A program made the position numbers and the translations under genes. Shown piece by piece: positions 43,762 through 51,272 of a stretch of 64,000 nucleotides of DNA; the first letter of the stretch is position 1; each line of letters begins with the position of its first letter. This stretch comes from Negativibacillus massiliensis (GTDB taxonomy: Bacteria > Bacillota > Clostridia > Oscillospirales > Ruminococcaceae): positions 173,738 through 237,737 of the forward strand of contig NZ_FTRU01000005.1 in the NCBI RefSeq assembly GCF_900148495.1, in the 5' to 3' direction. Below the pieces are notes generated by a model. It had not been told where the DNA came from. It saw only the letters and a program-made list of their open reading frames with translations, and made no database searches.

Positions 43762-45507
43762 ATGGATGAGAAGAAAGTAAACGGCAATGAGTTCCAGCCG
43801 GAAAACGCAGGAACGAATCCGGAACCAAATAACAATACTGAAAATATAAATGTAAAACTGGAAGAACAATCCACCCAGAATACAACCAGCGGCTGGGTAT
43901 TTTCTGATAAAAATGTTTCCGGAGCACAGCAGAATGCAGAGCAGAGCACACAGAACTCTGCTGGACAAAATGCAGGACCGTCCGCAGAAAATAGAGAAGG
44001 AAGCGCATTTTTCCACCACAATGCTCAGCCGGATGAATCGGGTTGGTACCGTTCCGGTCCAAATCCATCGGCAGAGCAGAAGTCTGCATACAACAGCCGT
44101 TACAGCTATGGTCAGCAGGCAGGTGAACAGGGTTCCTATGAGAACCAGCAGGCAGATCCAAAATCCAGCGAAAGCTATAAATGGAACTATGAGGATTACA
44201 ACCAGCAGGCACCAAAGCAGCCAGCCAATAAAAACAAAAAGAATAAAAATAAAGGACTCAAGGTATTTGCCATTATCATGTGCGCAATCCTTTGTGCCGG
44301 TGTAGTCGGTATGGCTGGATATGGCACCTATGCACTGGTATCCGGACAGAGAGCACAGCAGGAAATGGAAAGCGAATCTGCTGAAGCAGAAGCAGCTCCA
44401 AGTGCTCAACTTACCCTGAACGACAAGCCGGAAAGCACCCAGACAGATGAGGCAGTTAATCTGTCCGGCGGAGAGCTTACCATCACACAGCGTGCAGAAA
44501 AGGTAATGCCTTCCGCAGTTGGAATTGTTGCATATATCCAGAGCTCACAGAGCATTTTCGGCGGAGAACAGAGCCAGGGCTCCGGCATTATTCTGAGCGA
44601 AGACGGCTATATTGTAACCAACCAGCACGTTATTGATGGTGCAACCAGCGTAAAGGTTGTGCTCAATGACGGAAGCGAGTACAATGCAAGCGTTGTTGGT
44701 GAAGATGAAAAAACCGACCTTGCTGTTTTGAAGATTGAAGCAACCGGCTTAACTCCAGCAGAATTTGGTAACTCGGATCAGATGCAGATTGGCGAACAGG
44801 TTATCGCAGTCGGAAACCCAGGTGGCCTGGAACTGGCAGGAAGCGTTACAGTTGGTTATGTATCCGCAGTAAATCGTCCAATCACCACATCTAACGGTGG
44901 CACCATTGACTGCATCCAGACCGATGCAGCGATCAACCCAGGTAACTCGGGCGGTGCTCTGGTCAACACCTATGGTCAGGTTATCGGTATTAACTCGCAG
45001 AAGATTGCAGCAACAGAATATGAAGGTATTGGTTTTGCAATCTCCATCAATGAGGCACAGCCAATCATCAACGACCTGATTCAGTATGGTTATGTAAGAG
45101 GCCGTGTTGTAATGGGTATCACCATGCAGATGATCGACCAGATTTCCGCACAGATGTACGGCTACCAGCCAGGTGTCGGTGTTGTTTCGGTTGAGGAAAA
45201 CTCTCCTGCATCCAAAGCAGGTCTGGTTCCTGGCGATATCATCACCGAAATTGACGGCGAGGCATTGACTTCTACCGAGGTTCTGACCGGCATTCTGGAA
45301 GAACACAAACCGGGCGATGTAATTACCCTGACTGTATATCGTCAGAGTGCACAGGGCGGCTACGCTAAAGGTCAGGAACTGACCATGAAACTTGAGCTGG
45401 GCGAAGCTGGTGCACCAAAGGATGATACCACAACAAGCTCTTCCACTCAGCAGAGCCAGCAGCAACAGGAACAGGGAAGCATCCAGAAAGCATTTGGATT
45501 AAACTAA
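43762..45507 (+). CDS. htrA: HtrA/DegP-type membrane-anchored serine protease
   Basis: A 581-residue protease. A long, cytoplasmic, Asn/Gln/Ser-rich region (about 1-155) precedes a transmembrane helix (about 170-192, FAIIMCAILCAGVVGMAGYGTYALV), then an extracytoplasmic trypsin-like domain. The catalytic triad is His289 in VTNQHVI, Asp319 in KTDLAVL and Ser396 in NPGNSGGAL. One PDZ domain (about 450-545, GVGVVSVEENSPASKAGLVPGDIITEIDG) follows. It degrades or refolds damaged exported proteins. GGGAGG precedes ATG 43762 by eight bases; the in-frame upstream ATG at 43717 has none. The kinase gene lies 190 bases upstream. Confidence 0.93.
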   Translation: MDEKKVNGNEFQPENAGTNPEPNNNTENINVKLEEQSTQNTTSGWVFSDKNVSGAQQNAEQSTQNSAGQNAGPSAENREGSAFFHHNAQPDESGWYRSGPNPSAEQKSAYNSRYSYGQQAGEQGSYENQQADPKSSESYKWNYEDYNQQAPKQPANKNKKNKNKGLKVFAIIMCAILCAGVVGMAGYGTYALVSGQRAQQEMESESAEAEAAPSAQLTLNDKPESTQTDEAVNLSGGELTITQRAEKVMPSAVGIVAYIQSSQSIFGGEQSQGSGIILSEDGYIVTNQHVIDGATSVKVVLNDGSEYNASVVGEDEKTDLAVLKIEATGLTPAEFGNSDQMQIGEQVIAVGNPGGLELAGSVTVGYVSAVNRPITTSNGGTIDCIQTDAAINPGNSGGALVNTYGQVIGINSQKIAATEYEGIGFAISINEAQPIINDLIQYGYVRGRVVMGITMQMIDQISAQMYGYQPGVGVVSVEENSPASKAGLVPGDIITEIDGEALTSTEVLTGILEEHKPGDVITLTVYRQSAQGGYAKGQELTMKLELGEAGAPKDDTTTSSSTQQSQQQQEQGSIQKAFGLN

Positions 45508-45542
45508 ATGTAATTTGCACAGACGTTAACGATATGAAAAGA

Positions 45543-45595
45543 AGGACACCTGAGATTCCCGCATCAAGAGGGCAGTTTCAGGTGCCTTTTTTTGC
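45543..45595 (+). terminator. Terminator after htrA
   Basis: GGACACCTGA...TCAGGTGCC stem with a long interrupted loop and TTTTTTT. Confidence 0.75.
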
Positions 45596-45702
45596 AGGAA
45601 AAAAGCAAAGAAGAGGATGGCTATAATCTACGAAAAACAGAAGGTGAAATCCTGTAAATATAGGGGAATCTGTGAAATTTGATAATTAATTAGCAATAAT
45701 CA

Positions 45703-45731
45703 TTGATTTTCATCACCATGTAGGATATAGT
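45703..45731 (+). promoter_or_regulatory. Probable pyk promoter
   Basis: TTGATT (45703-45708), 17 bases, TATAGT (45726-45731), about 75 bases before the start. The rest of the 300-base gap (45508-45810) holds the htrA terminator and nothing else recognised. Confidence 0.6.
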
Positions 45732-45810
45732 TTAAAGTAGTCAATGGTAGAGTTTGGCTATATTGTGTAATGAAACATGACGACTAGATTTGGTTAAAGG
45801 AGTGTGTCGA

Positions 45811-47565
45811 ATGAGAAAGACTAAAATTATCTGCACCCTGGGACCGGCCAGCGAGACAGAAGAAGTTTTAAGAGAGATGATCAAAGCGGGAATGAACGTT
45901 GCTCGTTTTAACTTCTCCCACGGTTCCCATGAAGAACACCAGAAAAAACTGGATATTATTAAAAAACTCAGACAGGAAATGGATATTCCTCTGGCAACGC
46001 TGCTGGACACCAAAGGTCCGGAAATTCGTTTGGGTCAGCTCAAAGATGGTAAAGCATTCCTGGAAGATGGAGACATCTTCACTCTGACGACAGAAGATAT
46101 CTTAGGTGATAAGACCAGAGCTTCGATTAGCTTTAAAGATCTGCCAAAAGATGTTAAGGAAAACGACGTCATTCTGATCGACGACGGTCTGATCGAACTG
46201 CGCGTCAACAAGGTAACCGATACAGACATTACCTGTACCGTTATGAATGGCGGCAAAATCTCTGACCGCAAAGGAATCAACGTACCGAACGTTGACCTTT
46301 CCATGCCATATTTAAGTGACAAAGACCGCGATGATATTGAATTTGGTATCAAAGCAGGTTTTGACTTTATCGCAGCTTCCTTTACCCGCTGTGCACAGGA
46401 TATTATGCAGATTCGTGAACTGCTTCAGAAACACAACTGTGACAGCATCAAGATTATTGCTAAAATTGAAAACGCACAGGGTGTCAACAACATCGATGAA
46501 ATCCTGCGTGTATCCGACGGCATCATGATTGCCCGCGGCGACATGGGTGTTGAGATTCCGCTGGAAGAAGTTCCGGTTATTCAGAAAATGATCATCCGCC
46601 GTGTTTATAACAGTGGTAAGTATGTTATCACTGCAACTCAGATGCTGGACAGCATGATGAACCATCCACGTCCAACAAGAGCAGAAACCAACGACGTCGC
46701 AAACGCAATCTATGATGGTACCAGCGTTATCATGCTTTCTGGTGAGACTGCTGCCGGAAAATATCCGGTAGAGGCAATCCGCACCATGTCCAAGATCGCA
46801 GAAAGAACCGAAAACGATATCAACTATCGCCGCCGCTTCCGTGAGAATGATTCGGACAGCAACCGCGATGTTACAAACGCAATTTCCCATGCGACCTGTG
46901 CAGCTGCATACGACCTGGAAGCAAGCGCAATCATCACCGTTACCCAGTCCGGCCAGACTGCAAGAATGATTAGCAAATACCGCCCACAGATGCCGATTGT
47001 TGGCTGTACCACTCAGATTGCAACCTATCGTCATCTCTGCATGTCCTGGGGCGTTATTCCTGTTCTGTGTGAGGAGCAGAAGACTGAGGACGATCTGTTC
47101 AACCACGCAATCTCTCGTGCAAAAGAGCGCGGAATTATCAAGGACGGCGATCTGGTAGCAATTACAGCAGGTGTTCCTCTGGGTATTCCAGGAACCACCA
47201 ACCTGCTTAAGATCCGCACAGTCGGTGACGTTATCCTGCACGGAACCGGTATCGGAGAAGGCAGTGCACAGGCAGGCGTCTGCGTTGCAAAGAGCGAGCG
47301 TGAAGCACTGGATACCTTTAATCCAGGCGAAATTCTGGTAATCGATAACACCACCAATGAACTGCTGGATATCATGAAGAAAGCATCGGGTATTATTACC
47401 TCCCAGAAAGGGGTAGGCTCTCATGCAGCAATCGTTGGTCTGGCACTGAATATCCCGGTTATTGTTGGTGCAGAAGGATGTACTCAGGTAATCCGTAACG
47501 GCACATCTGTCTTTATGGATGCAAGCAAGGGTATTGTCTGCAACCTGACTGAACAGAAGATGTAA
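45811..47565 (+). CDS. pyk: Pyruvate kinase with C-terminal PEP-utiliser domain
   Basis: A 584-residue glycolytic enzyme converting phosphoenolpyruvate and ADP to pyruvate and ATP. N-terminal KIICTLGPAS and NFSHGSHEEH, the IIAKIENAQGVNNIDEIL active-site motif, MIARGDMGVEIPLEEVP and MLDSMM are consensus. An extra C-terminal PEP-utiliser mobile domain (about 480-584, with GVGSHAAIVGLAL) is present, as in Bacillus and many Clostridia. ATG 45811 has AAAGGAG nine bases upstream. Confidence 0.97.
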   Translation: MRKTKIICTLGPASETEEVLREMIKAGMNVARFNFSHGSHEEHQKKLDIIKKLRQEMDIPLATLLDTKGPEIRLGQLKDGKAFLEDGDIFTLTTEDILGDKTRASISFKDLPKDVKENDVILIDDGLIELRVNKVTDTDITCTVMNGGKISDRKGINVPNVDLSMPYLSDKDRDDIEFGIKAGFDFIAASFTRCAQDIMQIRELLQKHNCDSIKIIAKIENAQGVNNIDEILRVSDGIMIARGDMGVEIPLEEVPVIQKMIIRRVYNSGKYVITATQMLDSMMNHPRPTRAETNDVANAIYDGTSVIMLSGETAAGKYPVEAIRTMSKIAERTENDINYRRRFRENDSDSNRDVTNAISHATCAAAYDLEASAIITVTQSGQTARMISKYRPQMPIVGCTTQIATYRHLCMSWGVIPVLCEEQKTEDDLFNHAISRAKERGIIKDGDLVAITAGVPLGIPGTTNLLKIRTVGDVILHGTGIGEGSAQAGVCVAKSEREALDTFNPGEILVIDNTTNELLDIMKKASGIITSQKGVGSHAAIVGLALNIPVIVGAEGCTQVIRNGTSVFMDASKGIVCNLTEQKM

Positions 47566-47605
47566 GGATTCTTATTTGCCCACCACATTTGGAAAGGAGC
47601 CGAGT

Positions 47606-48511
47606 ATGGCAGGAAGATGGAAAAGAGGGATTGTTCTGTTGCTGACAGCGATTATGATGCTGTCAGTGGCTGGCTGCGGGCCAGAAAAGGAAGAACCAGA
47701 ACAGCCGCAGCAGACCGAACAGCCGGAACAGGAAACGGTGACAGAACAGGAAACAGAACCATCCCAGCCGGTTTCAGAAGTAGAGGCTCCTTCCCTGGAA
47801 GAGCAGATTGATGAGGCCAGGGCAAAGAACGACGATATTGTCGGATGGCTCAAGATTGACGATCTGAAAATCGATGGTGCAGTGGTACAGGCAGAGGATA
47901 ACCATTATTATGAGCGAAAGAATGAGTGGAAGCAGTATAGTTGGACCGGCTCGTTCTTTGCGGATTATGAGTGTAACTTTGACAGCCGCGAAGATCTTTC
48001 CAAAAATACGGTAATCTACGGCCACAACGTTCACTTTGACGATAACAAGGATGGGGAGCGTTTCAGCCAGCTGTTTTATTTTACTGACATTGATTTTGCA
48101 GAAAATCATCCGTATGTTTACTTTTCCATCAATGGTGATTCGGATACCGCTATGGATGAAGAGGAAAAAGCGGAAAATGACATGGTCTGGCAGATCTTTT
48201 CGGTATTTTATACCACCACCGATTTTGACTATATCAAGATCAACAAGGATTATAAAAATCCCGAAGAGGGGGAAATTACCGACGCACAGCTGATGAACAT
48301 TATCACCGAGGCAAAACAGCGCTCGGAGTATGTTTATAATGTGGATGTGACCGGTGAGGACAAGATCCTGACATTATCTACCTGCTCGTATAAGTATGAC
48401 AAGCGAAATGACGTCCGATTTGTGGTTATGGCAAAGTTGCTGGATGAAGGGGAGGCACTGCAAAAAACGGTGCAGCTAAAGGAAAACACCAGCAAAAAAA
48501 CAGTGGAATAA
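47606..48511 (+). CDS. Class B sortase with lipoprotein signal
   Basis: A 301-residue putative transpeptidase. The catalytic residues are His140 (VIYGHN), Cys260 (LSTCSY) and Arg271 (DVRFVVMAKL), in the order and spacing of class B sortases. KNDDIVGWLKIDDLKIDGAVVQAEDNHYYERK is the class B N-terminal region. The N-terminus ends in LSVAGC, a lipobox, followed by a Glu/Gln/Pro-rich linker (about 24-65), so it is held by lipid rather than by a membrane helix. Substrates with sorting signals were not found in the window. ATG 47606 has GGAAAGGAG upstream. It lies 40 bases after pyk. Confidence 0.88.
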   Translation: MAGRWKRGIVLLLTAIMMLSVAGCGPEKEEPEQPQQTEQPEQETVTEQETEPSQPVSEVEAPSLEEQIDEARAKNDDIVGWLKIDDLKIDGAVVQAEDNHYYERKNEWKQYSWTGSFFADYECNFDSREDLSKNTVIYGHNVHFDDNKDGERFSQLFYFTDIDFAENHPYVYFSINGDSDTAMDEEEKAENDMVWQIFSVFYTTTDFDYIKINKDYKNPEEGEITDAQLMNIITEAKQRSEYVYNVDVTGEDKILTLSTCSYKYDKRNDVRFVVMAKLLDEGEALQKTVQLKENTSKKTVE

Positions 48512-48520
48512 TGAAAAAAA

Positions 48521-48549
48521 GAGCTCAGCGAAAGCTGAGCTCTTTTTTT
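48521..48549. terminator. Bidirectional terminator
   Basis: GAGCTCAGC-GAAA-GCTGAGCTC stem with T run on one side and A run on the other, between the sortase gene and the convergent small selenoprotein gene. Confidence 0.85.
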
Positions 48550-48566
48550 CATCTTCAAACAAACCT

Positions 48567-48767
48567 TTACTGAATGCGTGCTCTTAAAGCAGCAACGATT
48601 GGTGCCCAGTCCACTCCGTGAACCATAGCGGCTTCTTCGATTGTTTCGCCGCGTGCACCCGGTCAGCCTACACAATGCATGCCGACACCAAAGAAAATTT
48701 CAGCCAGGGAGCTGTCATAATCCAGAACATCGCCGATTACGGTATCTTTTGTTACGGTAAATGCCAT
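48567..48767 (-). CDS. DUF1858 / redox-disulfide domain selenoprotein
   Basis: A 66-residue protein hidden by an in-frame TGA at codon 35 (48665-48663). It reads MAFTVTKDTVIGDVLDYDSS, then LAEIFFGVGMHCVG, the UGA, then PGARGETIEEAAMVHGVDWA and PIVAALRARIQ before a TAA stop. In the DUF1858/TIGR03980 family (hybrid-cluster-protein-associated redox disulfide domain) the motif is MHC-x-x-C-P-x-x-x-x-E-[ST]-[IL]-E-E-A-x-x-x-H-G; here UGA replaces the second Cys, giving CVGU. AAGGAGGATAAAAAGT precedes the ATG. Conservation on both sides of the UGA argues against a pseudogene, and this genome decodes Sec. It presumably transfers electrons or thiols; its partner is not known. It is a single gene facing the sortase, with the YbaK gene about 90 bases upstream. 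Confidence 0.9.
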
Positions 48768-48858
48768 ACTTTTTATCCTCCTTCCTTTTTCCCTTATTTC
48801 AGGGATTATCCCAATAAGATGGATTCCAATTTTATTATAATACGAAAAAGGTATAAAA

Positions 48859-49347
48859 TCAAGCATCCTGTGGTACAATCTGTTTGCACACCTCGACCCA
48901 TTTTTGTGCATGAGAGGAAACAAACAGTTCTTCCGGGGTCATTTCCACCGCAGAGCTGCTGCTTCCGGCGGAAGGAAAGATGGTCTGGAAGCGGCACAGG
49001 GAGCGGTCAAGAAAGACCGAGACACCCTGCGGAAGAGCAAACGGGCAGACCCCGCCGACTGCGTGCCCGGTCATCTGCAGAGCAAGATCATGCGGCAGCA
49101 TTTTGGCTTTGAATCCAAAGGTGGATTTAAACAGCTTGTTGTCGATTTTGGTATCGCCGGCAGTCACAATCAGAAGACATCCTTCTCCATCTGCGGAAAA
49201 AAAGGAAAGGGTTTTGGCAATGCGCGCTTCTTCCACCCCGACAGCCACAGCAGCAAGCTCAACGGTTGCGCTGGAAACAGAGAATTCGCGGATGCGCTCA
49301 TCCAGATGAAATGGTTTTAAATACTCACGGACAACTTGTACAGACAT
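48859..49347 (-). CDS. YbaK/EbsC family aminoacyl-tRNA deacylase
   Basis: A 162-residue YbaK/ProX-like protein that hydrolyses mischarged aminoacyl-tRNA. Family marks: EEARIAKTLSFF, LIVTAGDTKIDNKLFKSTFGFKAKML, the glycine-rich TGHAVGGVCPFAL and a strand-rich end. The G-x-x-P-F motif is present, so the substrate-binding site looks intact. ATG 49347 is preferred (AGAGGTG eight bases upstream). Substrate could be Cys-tRNA-Pro or Ala-tRNA-Pro. Confidence 0.88.
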   Translation of the reverse strand: MSVQVVREYLKPFHLDERIREFSVSSATVELAAVAVGVEEARIAKTLSFFSADGEGCLLIVTAGDTKIDNKLFKSTFGFKAKMLPHDLALQMTGHAVGGVCPFALPQGVSVFLDRSLCRFQTIFPSAGSSSSAVEMTPEELFVSSHAQKWVEVCKQIVPQDA

Positions 49348-49369
49348 GGAAAACACCTCTTAAAACAAC

Positions 49370-49400
49370 ACAGGTCACAGGAATTTTCCTGTGACCTGTT
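49370..49400. terminator. Terminator of the CorC-type gene
   Basis: AACAGGTCACAGGAA-TT-TTCCTGTGACCTGTT perfect stem, downstream of the transporter gene read on the minus strand. Confidence 0.8.
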
Positions 49401-49421
49401 AAGATTATGGAATGATGATCT

Positions 49422-50777
49422 TTATTCTTCTTCCGATTGATTTTCTGTTTGTTCAGTTTCTGGAAGAATCTCGGCGCGCAGTTTTGCAATGCGGCGTTCT
49501 TCGGTCATCAATACGGTAAATTCAACATTTCCGATGCGGACGGAAGGATGTTCGTTCTTGGCTGGGATGCGGTCGAGAGTGTCGGTAATCAGGCCGCTGA
49601 GGGTATCATAATCTTCTTCCGAGCCAATGTTGGTTCCGAGCAGTTCCTCAACATCTTCCAGAGACATCGAGCCGTCCAGAGTGAAGACGTTGTCAGAAAC
49701 TTTCTGATATTCTTCTTCCTCATGGTCATATTCGTCCTGCATGTTTCCAACGATCGATTCCAGAAGGTCCTCCATGGTAACGATACCGGAGGTTCCGCCG
49801 TATTCATCGACGACGATTGCCATCTGCATCTTTTTCTCTTTAAAGGTTTTGAATAGGTCAGCACAGCGATTGGATTCCGGCACAAAGATTGCCTTGCGGA
49901 TGAATGGGGTAATTGGCTGGCTGGACATTTCTTCGGCAGTTTCGGTGATGCACTGGAGCATATCCTTGGCATAAACGATGCCGATGATGTTGTCGATATC
50001 CTCTTCGTAAACAGGAATACGGGAATAGCCTTCCTTGATTGCAAGCGTGATGACATCCATAACAGTAGCGGTGTTTTCAACCGCAGCAACGTCGGTACGA
50101 TGGGTCATAACGTCTTCGGCAGTAATATCGTCAAACTCAAAGATATTGTCGATCATGTCGGCTTCATCTTTTTCGATGGAACCTTCCTCGTTGCCGACGT
50201 CAACCATCATACGGATTTCCTCTTCGGTGACCTGCTCTGTCTGGCTGGTTGGGTCGATGTGCAGCAGCTTTAAGATAGCGTTGGTGCTGACCGAGAGAAG
50301 GGCGACAAGGGGCTTGGCGATGGTGAAGACAAAGCGGACGATGGGCGCGACGGTCAGCGAAACCTTTTCCGGGTTGTGCATGGCGATGCGCTTGGGCACA
50401 AGCTCACCGAGAACCAGGTTGAAGTAACCGAGGATCAGGGTGATGACAAACAGCGCGATCGGCTCGGCCATCGAGTAAGGGATAACGGGGGACATCAGCT
50501 GAGCGACAGGCTCCGCGAACTGCTCCGCAGCGGAACCGGCGGCCAGAAAGCCCGCCATGGTGACGCCGATCTGGATGGTGGAGAGGAACTTGGATGGTTC
50601 GGTTACCATGCTCAGCAATGTAGCGGCACGTTTGTTTCCATCTTCGGCCATACGTTTGAGTTTGTTGTCGTTAAAGGTGACGATTGCGATCTCACTCATG
50701 GCAAAGAATGCGTTGATCAGGATCAATACCAGAAGGATCACAAGGTGAATGATAAGATTGTTACTGTCAGGGTCCAT
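49422..50777 (-). CDS. CorC/HlyC-type membrane transporter (CNNM domain, CBS pair)
   Basis: A 451-residue membrane protein. The N-terminal CNNM/DUF21 region (about 1-190, SNNLIIHLVILLVLILINAFFAMSEIAIVTF) has four membrane segments, followed by a CBS pair (about 210-330, VMTHRTDVAAV...RIPVYEEDIDNIIGIVYAKDML) and a CorC_HlyC domain (about 350-435). Proteins of this kind export or control magnesium and other divalent cations. ATG 50777 is preferred because AAAGGAG lies seven bases upstream; the longer open frame lacks that and shows no conserved residues. Ends in an acidic Glu/Gln tail. Confidence 0.93.
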   Translation of the reverse strand: MDPDSNNLIIHLVILLVLILINAFFAMSEIAIVTFNDNKLKRMAEDGNKRAATLLSMVTEPSKFLSTIQIGVTMAGFLAAGSAAEQFAEPVAQLMSPVIPYSMAEPIALFVITLILGYFNLVLGELVPKRIAMHNPEKVSLTVAPIVRFVFTIAKPLVALLSVSTNAILKLLHIDPTSQTEQVTEEEIRMMVDVGNEEGSIEKDEADMIDNIFEFDDITAEDVMTHRTDVAAVENTATVMDVITLAIKEGYSRIPVYEEDIDNIIGIVYAKDMLQCITETAEEMSSQPITPFIRKAIFVPESNRCADLFKTFKEKKMQMAIVVDEYGGTSGIVTMEDLLESIVGNMQDEYDHEEEEYQKVSDNVFTLDGSMSLEDVEELLGTNIGSEEDYDTLSGLITDTLDRIPAKNEHPSVRIGNVEFTVLMTEERRIAKLRAEILPETEQTENQSEEE

Positions 50778-50864
50778 TTTTTTCTCCTTTTTGTTGTAAA
50801 TAATTTTGAATATTCGGATGCGATGATGAATATACCGACGAAAACATCCACCATACACTTTAAT

Positions 50865-50893
50865 ACTATACACAAAGAAAATTTGCCTGTCAA
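50865..50893 (-). promoter_or_regulatory. Promoter of the CorC-type gene
   Basis: Minus-strand TTGACA (50893-50888), 17 bases, TATAGT (50870-50865), about 90 bases before the start. Confidence 0.7.
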
Positions 50894-51176
50894 TTTTTCT
50901 TTTTTGCCTAAAAAGGCGGTGGCGGGCAATCTGGGGTGTTTGCAGTTTGTGATGTGGTCCAAAGTCGTATTTTTTTGCAAAATCAAGCCGTTTCGTCTTT
51001 TTTTGGCCTACATTGGCAAACAAACAGACAAAGGAAGGAACAGAATGATGGAAACGTACAAGAAACAGGAAGGATAATGTACATAATGACTAAAGCGTGA
51101 CAGAACAAAGCAGGGTATGTGGTAAAAGTGTTTAAAAAGAAGTGTGTTAAAAAATGAAGTTGGCACACTTTGTCCC

Positions 51177-51205
51177 TTTACAATAGAATTAAAAAATGCT
51201 AAAAT
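51177..51205 (+). promoter_or_regulatory. nifJ promoter
   Basis: TTTACA (51177-51182), 17 bases, TAAAAT (51200-51205). The ribosome binding site AAGGAGGAATAAT follows at about 51255. Confidence 0.6.
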
Positions 51206-51272
51206 TTAGAATGTAAGTATGTATGATATGTTGCAATACCATCATATAACCATCAAGGAGGAATAATACATC

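Larger units (their letters stand above)
50778..51272. other. Divergent intergenic region between the CorC-type gene and nifJ
   Basis: About 495 bases with no gene I can support. It contains the transporter promoter on the minus strand and the nifJ promoter on the plus strand; the remaining 250 bases are unremarkable. Confidence 0.5.
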
